Below the pieces are notes generated by a model that worked only from the letters and a program-made list of their open reading frames with translations, made no database searches and was not told the origin of the DNA. A stretch of DNA of 64,000 nt from Actinacidiphila rubida. GTDB lineage: Bacteria > Actinomycetota > Actinomycetes > Streptomycetales > Streptomycetaceae. Position 1 is the first letter of the stretch, and every line of letters begins with the position of its first letter. Shown here piece after piece: positions 25,635 through 34,173 of this stretch. The translations under genes were made by a program, and so were the position numbers. The stretch is taken from contig NZ_FODD01000013.1 in the NCBI RefSeq assembly GCF_900110255.1, forward strand, positions 62,001 to 126,000. The letters run 5' to 3'.

Positions 25635-27161
25635 ATGGAACGACGGAGCGCGGCCCTCACGGCCGCGCCGCATGGGGCGGCGGACGGCCACGGGCGGCGG
25701 CGATGGCTGGTCCTGGCCGTCATCTGCTGCGCGTACCTGATGGTCGGGCTGGACCTGACGGTGATGAACCTGGCGCTGCCGTCGGCGCAGAAGGCCCTCG
25801 GCTTCTCAGACGACGACCGGCAGTGGATCGTCAGCGCGTACGCGCTGCCGTTCGGCAGCCTGCTGCTCTTCTGCGGACGGCTGTCCGACCTGGTGGGCCG
25901 CAGGCGGACGTTCCTGGCCGGCCTCACGGGGTTCGCCGTCGCCTCCTCGGCCGGCGGAGCGTCGCACAGCTTCGCGATGCTGGTGACGGCCCGCGCCTGC
26001 CAGGGCGCGTTCGCCGCCCTGCTCGCGCCGGCCTGCCTGTCGCTGCTGGCCGTCACGTTCACCGACCCCAGGGAACGCGGCAGGGCCTTCGGCGTCTTCG
26101 GCGGGGTCGTGGCCGCCGGCGGCGGCCTGGGGCTGCTGGTCGGCGGCGCACTGACGGACGGCCTGGGCTGGCGCTGGTGCCTCTACGTCAACCTCGTCTT
26201 CGCCGTCGCCGCGATCGCCGGCGGCCTCCTGCTGATCGGCCGCCAGCCCACGGTGTCCGCACGGATGGACGTCCCGGGCGTCCTCGCCGGGTCGAGCGGG
26301 ATGTTCTGCCTGGTCTACGGCTTCTCCCGGGCCGACGACGGCTGGGGCCGGCCGGCGACCTGGGGCTTCCTCGCACTCGGCGCGGCACTGCTGGCGGGCT
26401 TCACCCTCCGGCAGGCGCGCGCGGCCGCCCCGTTGCTGCCGCCCCGGGTCGCCCTGGACCGCAACCGCGGCGGCGCGTACCTCACGATGCTGTTCGTCGG
26501 CGCCGCGTACTTCGGCCTGCTGCTGTTCCTCGTCTACTACATGCAGACGGTGCTGGGCTATTCGGCGATCACGTCGGGCTGTGCGCTGTTGCCGACGGTG
26601 CTGTGCGCGATCGTGATGACGAACGTGGGCGGCACCGGGCTGATGCCGCGGGTGGGCCCGCGTCCCCTCGTCACCGCGGGTCTGCTGGTGGCGGCCGGCG
26701 CCACGGTGTGGCTGACGCGGATCGGGATCGACTCCTCCTACGCGGCGGCCCTGCTCGGCCCCTTCGCCCTGCTCGGCCTCGGCATGGGCCTGGTCTTCTC
26801 CGCGGCCCTGAACACCGGCACGTCGGGCGTGGCGCCCCAGGACGCGGGGGCCGCTTCTGCCTCCTTCAGCACCGGCCAGCAGGTCGGCAGCGCGATCGGC
26901 ACCGCGCTCCTCACCACGATCGCGTCCCGGGCCGCCACGGCTTGGCTGCGTACCCACACCCGAGGCGGCCCCTCCCCCGCCCAGCTCCGCCTCGCGGCGG
27001 TCCACAGCTACGCGACGGTGTTCGGCTGGTCCGCCGCGATCCTCACCGCGGGCGCCCTGGTCGTCGGCCCCCTCCTCCGCCCCGGCCCCCTTCCGGCCCC
27101 CGCGCCCGCACGCCAGTCCCGGCCCGGCCACCCGGAACACCCCGAGCCCGCCTCCGTCTGA
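25635..27161 (+). CDS. MFS drug exporter, DHA2 (14-helix) family
   Basis: 508 aa, ATG with GGAGGAG (25622-25628). The first helix carries LMVGLDLTVMNLALPSAQ, the DHA2 helix-1 signature; motif A is GRLSDLVGRRRTF and motif C-like glycines lie in GVVAAGGGLGLLVGGALTDGLGWRWCLYVN. Alternating hydrophobic segments to about residue 480 fit 14 helices, and the C-terminus is a Pro/Arg-rich cytosolic tail. Family members export drugs, dyes or antibiotics with proton antiport. No dedicated regulator adjoins; the divergent neighbour is an acetyltransferase. Confidence 0.92.
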   Translation: MERRSAALTAAPHGAADGHGRRRWLVLAVICCAYLMVGLDLTVMNLALPSAQKALGFSDDDRQWIVSAYALPFGSLLLFCGRLSDLVGRRRTFLAGLTGFAVASSAGGASHSFAMLVTARACQGAFAALLAPACLSLLAVTFTDPRERGRAFGVFGGVVAAGGGLGLLVGGALTDGLGWRWCLYVNLVFAVAAIAGGLLLIGRQPTVSARMDVPGVLAGSSGMFCLVYGFSRADDGWGRPATWGFLALGAALLAGFTLRQARAAAPLLPPRVALDRNRGGAYLTMLFVGAAYFGLLLFLVYYMQTVLGYSAITSGCALLPTVLCAIVMTNVGGTGLMPRVGPRPLVTAGLLVAAGATVWLTRIGIDSSYAAALLGPFALLGLGMGLVFSAALNTGTSGVAPQDAGAASASFSTGQQVGSAIGTALLTTIASRAATAWLRTHTRGGPSPAQLRLAAVHSYATVFGWSAAILTAGALVVGPLLRPGPLPAPAPARQSRPGHPEHPEPASV

Positions 27162-27264
27162 GGCACCTCGGCTCCGCGGGTCCCGGCCGCCGCGGACCGC
27201 TGGACCCCGGCGGTTGCGTGCGGATCGGCCGGTCATCGGAGGGGTGTGCCGCTGAGTGCTGCGC

Positions 27265-28194
27265 CTAGGTCCAGCGGTCGGCGGTGGCGCCGGTTCGGGT
27301 GGTGAGGTAGTCGCCGGTGACGAGGTCGTCCAGGAGGGAAGGGTGCGCGGGGGTCCAGCCGAGGAGCTCGCGGGTGCGGGCGCCGGAGGCGGGGGCGTCC
27401 GCGGCGAACACGCCGGCGAAGAACGGACCGCCGAAGTGGGCGAGCGCCTGGTCGGGGGTGAGGGACCGGACGGGCAGGCCGAGCCCGGCACCGATCCGCT
27501 CGGCCACGCTCCTGAGGGTGACGTTCTCGGCGACGCCGTGCAGGGCCGTGCCGGCGGGGGCCTGTTCCAGGGCGAGCCGGAACAGTGCGGCGGCGTCGAG
27601 GCGGTGGACGGCGGGCCAGCGGTTGGCGCCCTCACCCACGTAGCCGGAGAAGCCGGACGTGCGGGCGGACTCGATCATCATCGGGATGAAGCCGTAGTCG
27701 CCCGGACCGTGCACGGTGGGGGCGAGCCGGACGACGCTGGAGCGCACGCCCCTGGCCGCGTAGGACAGGCACACCTGCTCCCCCGGGATCCGGAAGGACG
27801 CGACGGACGCCGGGTCGGGCGTGTCGCTCTCCAGGCTCTCCCGGCCGGCGGCCATCACGAACGTGCCCGAGGTGACGACGAGCGGCTTTCCGGTGCCGGC
27901 GAGTCCGTGGCCCAGAGCGTCGATCGCCGCGGAGTCGCGCCGGGCCAGCCCCTCCGGGTCGTCGAAGCTGCCGCCGAAGGCCATGTGCACGACGCCGTCG
28001 GCCCGTTGGGCGCCGCGGCGCAGGCTGTCGAGGTCGTCCAGCGAGCCGCGGTGCACTGCGGCTCCCAGCCCCGTCAGGCGTGCCGCGGCGGCGTCGGAGC
28101 GGGCCAGCCCGGTCACGGTGTGCCCGGCATCTATGAGGTGCGCGACGACGGACGGGCCGGTGAGCCCGCTGCCGCCGGTGACGAAGACGTGCAT
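27265..28194 (-). CDS. NAD(P)-dependent SDR-family epimerase/reductase
   Basis: 309 aa, ATG with AGGAG 6 nt upstream. Extended/atypical SDR: cofactor motif VTGGSGLTGPSVV, then DGVVHMAFGG and the TSGTFVMA strand. The region from about 135 (SVASFRIPGEQVCLSYAARG) supplies Tyr in a YAARG context in place of classical YxxxK. So the active site is atypical and the protein may act as a reductase of the NmrA/YwnB-like kind. It is transcribed away from a TetR gene with two matched operators between them, so it is very probably the regulated target. Confidence 0.85.
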   Translation of the reverse strand: MHVFVTGGSGLTGPSVVAHLIDAGHTVTGLARSDAAAARLTGLGAAVHRGSLDDLDSLRRGAQRADGVVHMAFGGSFDDPEGLARRDSAAIDALGHGLAGTGKPLVVTSGTFVMAAGRESLESDTPDPASVASFRIPGEQVCLSYAARGVRSSVVRLAPTVHGPGDYGFIPMMIESARTSGFSGYVGEGANRWPAVHRLDAAALFRLALEQAPAGTALHGVAENVTLRSVAERIGAGLGLPVRSLTPDQALAHFGGPFFAGVFAADAPASGARTRELLGWTPAHPSLLDDLVTGDYLTTRTGATADRWT

Positions 28195-28236
28195 GTCGGT
28201 CTCCTGAGGTCGAAGGAGCGGAAACGAAGAAGGGAG

Positions 28237-28254
28237 TGACAGCAGATGCTGTCA
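28237..28254. promoter_or_regulatory. TetR operator copy 1, TGACAGCAGATGCTGTCA
   Basis: Near-perfect 18-bp dyad in the 117-bp SDR/TetR intergenic region, closer to the SDR start. It is the reverse complement of copy 2; the 19-bp core GACAGCAGATGCTGTCATC is shared exactly. Confidence 0.82.
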
Positions 28255-28279
28255 TCACTCGGTTCAGGCTAGCACCCGA

Positions 28280-28297
28280 TGACAGCATCTGCTGTCG
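28280..28297. promoter_or_regulatory. TetR operator copy 2, inverted
   Basis: TGACAGCATCTGCTGTCG lies 15-32 bp before the TetR start. Its centre is 43 bp from that of copy 1, about four helical turns, so both sites face the same side of the DNA. Repression of both divergent genes is the natural reading. Confidence 0.82.
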
Positions 28298-28311
28298 CTA
28301 CACTTGGTGAC

Positions 28312-28923
28312 ATGGCACGATGGGAAGGCAACACGCGGCTGCGTCTTGAGCAGGCGGCCCTGGAGCTGTTCACCGAGCAGGGCTACGACCGCACGACGGT
28401 CGCGCAGATCGCCAAGCGCGCGAACCTCACCGAGCGGTCCTTCTACCGCTGGTTCACCGACAAGCGCGAGGCGCTGTTCGGCGGCGGGGAGGAGCTCGAG
28501 GAGCGGCTCGTCGCCGCGATCGGCGACGTCCCGGAGGGCACCGGCCCGCTGGCCACGCTGCTCACGGCGTTCGCCGCCGCGTCGGACGTCTTCCGCCCCC
28601 GCGCGTTCCTGCGGGAGCGCGCGGCGGTCATCGCCGCGAACCCGCCGCTGCAGGAGCGTGAGCTGATCAAGCTCACCTCCCTCTCCCGCGTCCTCACCGA
28701 GGCTCTGGTGGAGCGTGGCCACGACCCCGCGACGGCACGGACGGCCACCGACGCGGGCATGGCCGTCTTCCGCCTGGCCGGCGAGCGGTGGATGGCCGAC
28801 GAGCAGGCCGACTACGCCGAGTTGGTGACCGCGGGGGCCGCCGATCTGCTCGCGATCCTCGCCGAGGCGGCACCCGGGCCGCCCGGGCCACCACCGCCCA
28901 CCCGCACCCGCGTCCTGCGCTGA
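28312..28923 (+). CDS. TetR-family transcriptional regulator
   Basis: 203 aa. The N-terminal HTH is typical (RLRLEQAALELFTEQGYDRTTVAQIAKRANLTERSFYRWFTDKREALF). The C-terminal ligand-binding domain ends in a Pro-rich tail. The ATG has no clear Shine-Dalgarno; a TACACT -10-like hexamer (28299-28304) ends 7 nt before it, so the mRNA may be leaderless. Two inverted copies of an 18-bp palindrome precede the gene. It likely represses itself and the divergent SDR gene until a small ligand binds. Confidence 0.92.
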   Translation: MARWEGNTRLRLEQAALELFTEQGYDRTTVAQIAKRANLTERSFYRWFTDKREALFGGGEELEERLVAAIGDVPEGTGPLATLLTAFAAASDVFRPRAFLRERAAVIAANPPLQERELIKLTSLSRVLTEALVERGHDPATARTATDAGMAVFRLAGERWMADEQADYAELVTAGAADLLAILAEAAPGPPGPPPPTRTRVLR

Positions 28924-29074
28924 CCTGACCTGACCCCAGGTTCCGCCAGCCGCACCCTGGCACACCGCCACCGCGCGGCCGGGCCGGGCGGCCCCGGATG
29001 GCGACGCTCACCGCCCGTCCGGCCTGCGCGGGACGGGCGAGCGGCCGCGGGTGCCCTCGACGGTCCCGGGGAGG

Positions 29075-29347
29075 CTATGCCGTGCGGAAGCGGACGGCGC
29101 TGGTGCCGCTGCCCAGGGCCAGCCAGACGTGGTCCTCCTCCTTGACCAGCCGCAGGGCGATGTACGCGCAACCGGGGCAGACCGCGGTCATACCCGGTTC
29201 GGGCCCGTAGACGTGGAGTTGGGCCAGGGTCCCGGAGCGGCCGCACTGGGGGCACCGCCACCAGGCGGCGGTGGGCTCCACGGCGAGGATCTCCGAGAGC
29301 GGGCCGGCCAGGCAGTTGCCGTCCATGTGGGTGAGGTCGTCGGTCAT
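29075..29347 (-). CDS. DUF6510-type small zinc-ribbon protein
   Basis: 90 aa, ATG with GGAGG 5 nt upstream. Two CxxC pairs (CPQCG and CPGC) 32 residues apart suggest one zinc ribbon. The opening MDGNCLAGPLSEIL resembles DUF6510 proteins as I recall them. It lies 30 nt after the flavin reductase gene in the same direction as the molybdenum enzyme gene, so the three likely form one operon. A redox-partner or cofactor-handling role is inferred from context only. Confidence 0.75.
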   Translation of the reverse strand: MTDDLTHMDGNCLAGPLSEILAVEPTAAWWRCPQCGRSGTLAQLHVYGPEPGMTAVCPGCAYIALRLVKEEDHVWLALGSGTSAVRFRTA

Positions 29348-29377
29348 CGGGTCCTCCGGGGTGAGGCGGGCGCCGGG

Positions 29378-30088
29378 TCAGCCGAAGCGCTCGGTGCGGA
29401 TGGCGTCGGGGCTGCACCCCAGGTCCACCAGGGCGTCGCTGACGGTCTCCACGAAGGCGGTGGGGCCGCAGACGAAGACGGGACTGTCCTTGACCAGGCG
29501 GGCCACGGCCTGGTCGAGGTCGGCGCGGGCGACCCGGCCGGGCGGCCGGACGCTGCCGAGCGGCGCCCGGCGGGTGTAGACGTAGCGGACGTCGAGGCGC
29601 TCGCCGCCGCCGTCGAGGTCGTCGCGGTACCAGACGTCGTCGGGGGTGCGGGCCGAGTAGAGCAGGGTCAGCGGCCCCGCCGTCCCGGCACGGCCGTGGG
29701 CGCGGATCATGGCGGCGAGCGGGACGACGCCCGAGCCGCCCGCGACGAGCAGCGCCGGCCGCGTCTCCTCGGGCCGCCAGACGAACCAGTTGCCCAGCGG
29801 GCCGCGGACCTCGACGTCCGCGCCGACCGGCAGCTCGTCCGCGAGGTACGGCGAGACCTCCCCGGACTCCACGGTCTGCACGCCGAGCTCGATGCGGTCG
29901 GCGTCGGGCGGCGCGGCCAGGGAGTAGCTGCGGACGGCCTGGTAGCCGTCGTCGGCGGTGAGGCGCACGTCGACGTGCTGGCCGGCGAGGTGTCCCGGCC
30001 AGTCCGGCACGGTCAGCACCAGCGTGCGGGCCGTCGCCGTCTGCGCCCGGCGTTCGACGAGTCGCGCGGTCCGCCAGGACAGCCGCAT
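29378..30088 (-). CDS. Ferredoxin-NADP reductase-type FAD oxidoreductase
   Basis: 236 aa. FAD-binding RSYSLAAPP motif (RxYS), NAD(P)-binding VAGGSGVVPLAAM, and a C-terminal PVFVCGPTAFVETV segment. It has no iron-sulfur domain, so it is the minimal flavin reductase form. Its ATG overlaps the stop of the upstream molybdenum-enzyme gene as TGATG, giving translational coupling. It probably supplies electrons from NAD(P)H to that enzyme; this pairing recurs in actinobacteria. Confidence 0.9.
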   Translation of the reverse strand: MRLSWRTARLVERRAQTATARTLVLTVPDWPGHLAGQHVDVRLTADDGYQAVRSYSLAAPPDADRIELGVQTVESGEVSPYLADELPVGADVEVRGPLGNWFVWRPEETRPALLVAGGSGVVPLAAMIRAHGRAGTAGPLTLLYSARTPDDVWYRDDLDGGGERLDVRYVYTRRAPLGSVRPPGRVARADLDQAVARLVKDSPVFVCGPTAFVETVSDALVDLGCSPDAIRTERFG

Positions 30089-30696
30089 CAGTCGCCCCAG
30101 TTGCGCTGCTCGCGCCACGGGTCGCCGTAGTTGTGGTAGCCGACCGACTCCCAGAATCCCGGCTCGTCCTCGCGCGTCAGCCGCAGGCCGCTCACCCACT
30201 TCGCCGACTTCCACAGGTACAGGTGCGGCACGAGGAGGCGGGCGGGGCCGCCGTGCTCGGGTGACAGGGCGAACCCGTCGTAGCCGTGCACGATCCAGGC
30301 CTTGCCGCCGCGGAGGTCGGCCAGCGGAAGGTTGGTGGTGTAGCCGCCGTAGCTGGTGGCCTTCACGTAGGTCGCGGCCGTTTCGACGTCCTCCAGGAAG
30401 ACGTCGAGGGACACGCCGCGCCAGTGCGTGTCGAACTTCGACCAGCGGGTGACGCAGTGGATGTCCTGGACGATGTCCTCCTGCGGCAGGTCCATCATCT
30501 GCTGCCACGTCCACGTGCGGCTGTCACCGGTCTCGGTGGTGACCGTGAAGGTCCAGCCGTCGGTGGCGACATGCGGAGTGGGCCCCGCGGAGAGCACCGG
30601 GAACGACTCGGTCGGGTACTGCCCTGGCGGCAGCCGGTCGGTCAGGGTGCGGGCACGTCCGCGGAAGCCTGGCGAGAGGGAACCCACGGGCCTCAT
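30088..30696 (-). CDS. Sulfite oxidase-fold molybdopterin enzyme, cytosolic
   Basis: 202 aa from the ATG at 30696, with AGGAGG a few nt upstream. The conserved Mo-ligating Cys81 lies in DIHCVTRWS, the signature of the SuoX/MsrP catalytic domain. Other family features are GVSLDVFLE, YGGYTTNLPL and HGGPARLLVPHLYLWKSAKWV. There is no Tat signal, so unlike MsrP it should act in the cytosol. The C-terminal dimerisation domain of plant and animal sulfite oxidases is missing. It is coupled to an FAD reductase by TGATG. Substrate may be a sulfoxide, N-oxide or sulfite; unresolved. Confidence 0.9.
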   Translation of the reverse strand: MRPVGSLSPGFRGRARTLTDRLPPGQYPTESFPVLSAGPTPHVATDGWTFTVTTETGDSRTWTWQQMMDLPQEDIVQDIHCVTRWSKFDTHWRGVSLDVFLEDVETAATYVKATSYGGYTTNLPLADLRGGKAWIVHGYDGFALSPEHGGPARLLVPHLYLWKSAKWVSGLRLTREDEPGFWESVGYHNYGDPWREQRNWGD

Positions 30697-31027
30697 CTCC
30701 CTCCTGGGATCACCCCCCAGTGTCAAGGACGTCCGCCCGCCCCACCAGTCGGGCGCCGCCGCCCGGCCGACGTGAGGTCACCGTGCGTAGCGACCCGTCA
30801 CCGCGAGCGGGACGCGGTCCACCGCGACCTTCCGGTGCGCCTCCACGCCGCGAGCCTCACCTAGAGGTCCAGACCTCCGACCCCTTTTCGACCTCAAGAG
30901 GCCGAGTGCGCAAGGCTGTTACGTCGGAGCCGTTGACGCTGCCAGAAGCAGGTGCCAGGCTGCGGCAGTCATCGGATGTCTCGTATCCCCGGGCGTGGTC
31001 CCGGGGTCGACGTTTCCCGGAGCGCAC
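30697..31027. other. 331-bp divergent intergenic region
   Basis: This lies between the molybdenum-enzyme gene (-) and the beta-helix protein gene (+). It contains the dyad GAGGTC-CA-GACCTC at 30864-30877, followed by GACCTCAAGAGG. No coding signal was seen. Confidence 0.5.
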
Positions 31028-34018
31028 ATGAGATGGACGTCATCGGCAGGCAGGATTCTCGGTTCGGCGGTGACCCTGGGGCTGGTGGGCGTGGGGGCGC
31101 TGGCGGCCGGGGCGGTCACGGCGCGGGCCGCGGGCACGGCGGCGGTGCTGTGGGCGGCACCTGACGGCCACGGCGAGGCCTGCACCACGCACAGTCCGTG
31201 CTCGCTGACCGCGGCGCAGGACCAGGTGCGCACGGTGGAGCAGGGCCGCGGCACCGCGGGGGCCAGGGTCGAACTCCTCGACGGCACCTACCGGTTGGGC
31301 ACGACATGGTCGTTCGGGGCGGAGGACTCCGGGACGCCCGGGCACCCCGTGGTGTGGGAGGCCGCGCCCGGAGCCCACCCGGTGATCTCCGGCGGCACCC
31401 GCGTGAGCGGCTGGCAGCAGGTCGGCGACACGGGTGTGTGGTCCGCGCACGTGCCGGCCGGCAGCGCCACCCGCCAGCTGTACGTGGACGGCAAGGAGGC
31501 CGCGATCGCGCAGGCCACCCCGTCCGCGCTGCACTTCTCGGGCACGTGGTCGGGCTCTGCCACCGGGTACGACCTGGCGGGCGACCCGGCCGCCCGGTCG
31601 TGGTTCGCGGGACTCGGCCAAGCACAGCTCTCGCACGTCGAGTTCGACTACCCGGCGGGCAACGGAGCCTGGACGGACTCCATGTGCGGCGTCGCCGGGA
31701 TGTCCGGCAGCACCTTGGTGATGGACCAGCCCTGCTGGAAGAACGTCACCGACATCGCGCCGTTCAGCCAGGGCACCGGCGGCCTGCCCTCGATGTCCAC
31801 CTCGCAGCTCCCCGGCACGATCCGGAACGCCCGCGGCCTGCTCGCGCCCGGCCAGTGGTACCTGGACTCCACCGGCGCCACGGGCAAGGCCGGCACGCTG
31901 TACTACGCTCCGGCCCGCGGGCAGCACATGTCCGCCCTCGACGTCGAACTCCCCCGGCTGGAACGGCTGGTGCAGGGCGCGGGCTCGCTCGCCCGCCCGC
32001 TGCACGACGTCACCTTCTCCGGCCTGACCTTCGCGGACGCGACGTGGAACGCGCCGTCCCTGCCGACCGGTTTCGCCGACGTGCAGAGCAATCTGCACCG
32101 CACCGGCGAGACGAACCAGGGACTGTGCACCTTCTCCGACCCCGCGGGCAGTTGCCCGTGGGGAGCACTCACCCAGCCGCTGGCCAACGTGGCCTTCAGC
32201 GGGTCGAGCCGGGTGACGCTGACCGGCAACCGCTTCAGCGACCTGGGCGGTGCCGGTCTGAGCTTCATGTACGGCGGCACCGGAAACGTGGTGGAGGGCA
32301 ACGAGTTCACCGCCATCGCGTCGACCGCGCTCTCGCTCGGCTGCACCTTCGATCCGACGCCGGCGCAGACACCGGCCCCGGTGATCGAGCGCAACTGCAC
32401 GCCGGACCCGGACCTGGTGCGGGGCGACACCGTCGGCGAGAACGAGGTCCTCGACCACACCGTGGTCTCTGACAACGTTATCCACGACGTGGGCACCGAC
32501 TACCGCTCGGCCTGCGGCATCACCCTGCTGTTCAGCCGGCACACGACCATCAGCCACAACGAGCTCTACGACCTGCCGTACACCGGCATCACCGCGGGCG
32601 TCATCCAGGGCCACGTGGACGACGCCGACCACCCGCAGAACTCCACCAACGTCAACGCCGACAACACGATCAGCGACAACCTGATCTTCGACGTCATGCA
32701 GGTGCTCGACGACGGCGGCGCGATCTACATGGAGGGCCACCAGGCCCAGTACGTGCAGGGCGCCGACGGCGCCCTCGACCCGGTCGCGACCCTGGCCAAC
32801 GGCCTGCACGTGACCGGCAACGTCGTCTACGACGACGGCTCGCGCTTCAACGCCTTCTACGACGACGCCGGTTCGGAGTGGATCGGGTTCAGCGGCAATG
32901 TCGAGTTCCATCCGCTGACCTCACTCGGCGCGCAGGGCGGCTGCTCGTCCACCGGTCACTTCTGGGTCACCGGCAACTGGTTCTCCGACGCCGCGGGAAG
33001 TTACATCTGCAACGGCCCGGTCGACTCCCACATCAGCGGCAACACCGCCATCCCCGCCTCGCCGGGACCCGGCGACGTCCCGCTGGACGTCCTCGCGAAC
33101 GCGGGTGTCAGCGGAGCGCACCAGGCCCTGGCCGGCCGGGTCCCGCTGCGCACCAGCTACGTCTCGGCGCCGGCGCCCGTGGCCGCCGGTTCGGCCACCG
33201 ACCGGGTGCTGATCGCGGGGGCCGGTTTCTCGACCGCCACCCCCGTGTACTTCGGCGGCCGGCAGGCCGGCGACGTGCGGGTGGTCTCCCCCGGGTTCCT
33301 GATCGCCACCGTGCCCGCCGGGGCGGACGGCACGGACGTCACCGTGGGGCCCTACGTGCCCCGGCCGGTGATCACCGCTCCGTCGAGCGGCGCCACCGGC
33401 CTGCCGGCGGCGGTCGCGGTGCGCGGCACCGCCGTCGGGGGCGGCAGCGTCACCGTCACCGACGGTGCGGGCGGTGCCGGGTGCACGGCGACGGCGGCGG
33501 CCGACGGCACGTGGACCTGCACGCTGACCGGCGCGCAGTCCGGCGAGCACACACTGACCGCGGTCCAGACCGACGGCGACGGCGTCTCCTCCAAGGCGTC
33601 GGCGGCGGTCCTGGTCTACGTCGGCACGCCGCCGGCCACGGCCCGCGTCAACGACACCGATCCCGCGATCGCCTACTCCGGCTGGGACTACCTGAGCGAC
33701 CGCGGTTACGGCGACCTCGACGACGACGTCCACTACGCGACGGCCGACGGCAGCAGCCTCACGCGCACGTTCATCGGCACGGGAGTGACGGTGTTCGGCG
33801 AGGAGTACACCGACCAGGGGCGGATCAGCGTGTCGGTCGACGGGGGCCCGGCCACCGTGGTGGACACGGTGCCCGCCGACGGCGCGCGGCACGCCGACGC
33901 CCCGGTGTACACCAGTCCGGCGCTCCCCGCGGGCGTGCACACGGTCGTGGTCACCAAGCTGTCCGGCTCCTACGCCACGTTCGACGGCTTCGCGTTCGCC
34001 AACGCGGCGGCCTCGTGA
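31028..34018 (+). CDS. Secreted right-handed beta-helix protein with C-terminal Ig/CBM-like modules
   Basis: 996 aa from the ATG at 31028 (GGAG 5-8 nt upstream). Signal peptide RWTSSAGRILGSAVTLGLVG, ending near ARA. The opening block (SLTAAQDQVRTV, LLDGTYRLGTTWSFG, PVVWEAAPGAHPVISGG) is the usual start of GH141/PL-like beta-helix proteins. Repeated NxFSDLGGAGL / NELYDLPYTGI / NLIFDVMQV strands from about 390 to 640 make up the parallel beta-helix. Next come an IPT-like segment, an Ig-like segment (VRGTAVGGGSVTVTDGAG) and a C-terminal jelly-roll (DPAIAYSGWDYLSDRGYGD) that may bind glycans. Probably a polysaccharide-active enzyme; exact activity not assignable. Confidence 0.82.
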   Translation: MRWTSSAGRILGSAVTLGLVGVGALAAGAVTARAAGTAAVLWAAPDGHGEACTTHSPCSLTAAQDQVRTVEQGRGTAGARVELLDGTYRLGTTWSFGAEDSGTPGHPVVWEAAPGAHPVISGGTRVSGWQQVGDTGVWSAHVPAGSATRQLYVDGKEAAIAQATPSALHFSGTWSGSATGYDLAGDPAARSWFAGLGQAQLSHVEFDYPAGNGAWTDSMCGVAGMSGSTLVMDQPCWKNVTDIAPFSQGTGGLPSMSTSQLPGTIRNARGLLAPGQWYLDSTGATGKAGTLYYAPARGQHMSALDVELPRLERLVQGAGSLARPLHDVTFSGLTFADATWNAPSLPTGFADVQSNLHRTGETNQGLCTFSDPAGSCPWGALTQPLANVAFSGSSRVTLTGNRFSDLGGAGLSFMYGGTGNVVEGNEFTAIASTALSLGCTFDPTPAQTPAPVIERNCTPDPDLVRGDTVGENEVLDHTVVSDNVIHDVGTDYRSACGITLLFSRHTTISHNELYDLPYTGITAGVIQGHVDDADHPQNSTNVNADNTISDNLIFDVMQVLDDGGAIYMEGHQAQYVQGADGALDPVATLANGLHVTGNVVYDDGSRFNAFYDDAGSEWIGFSGNVEFHPLTSLGAQGGCSSTGHFWVTGNWFSDAAGSYICNGPVDSHISGNTAIPASPGPGDVPLDVLANAGVSGAHQALAGRVPLRTSYVSAPAPVAAGSATDRVLIAGAGFSTATPVYFGGRQAGDVRVVSPGFLIATVPAGADGTDVTVGPYVPRPVITAPSSGATGLPAAVAVRGTAVGGGSVTVTDGAGGAGCTATAAADGTWTCTLTGAQSGEHTLTAVQTDGDGVSSKASAAVLVYVGTPPATARVNDTDPAIAYSGWDYLSDRGYGDLDDDVHYATADGSSLTRTFIGTGVTVFGEEYTDQGRISVSVDGGPATVVDTVPADGARHADAPVYTSPALPAGVHTVVVTKLSGSYATFDGFAFANAAAS

Positions 34019-34059
34019 GGCCGCCGGGCCTCGCACGCCGCTGACGCGGCGTCACGACC

Positions 34060-34105
34060 GCGGTGCCCGTGCGGTGGGCGGCTCACCCCGCCGCACGGGC
34101 ACCGC
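34060..34105 (+). terminator. 15-bp hairpin after the beta-helix gene
   Basis: GCGGTGCCCGTGCGG (34060-34074) pairs fully with 34091-34105. It lies 42 nt after the stop codon. Confidence 0.75.
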
Positions 34106-34173
34106 GCCGCAGGCATCACGTCGGCGGCCGCACGGTCCGGACAAGAAGTGAAGGTCTCGTGTTCAACTAAGCG

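Noticed and set aside
31040..32911. 623-codon frame opposite the beta-helix gene
   Set aside because: Composition artefact of GC-rich third positions; no ribosome site or domain.
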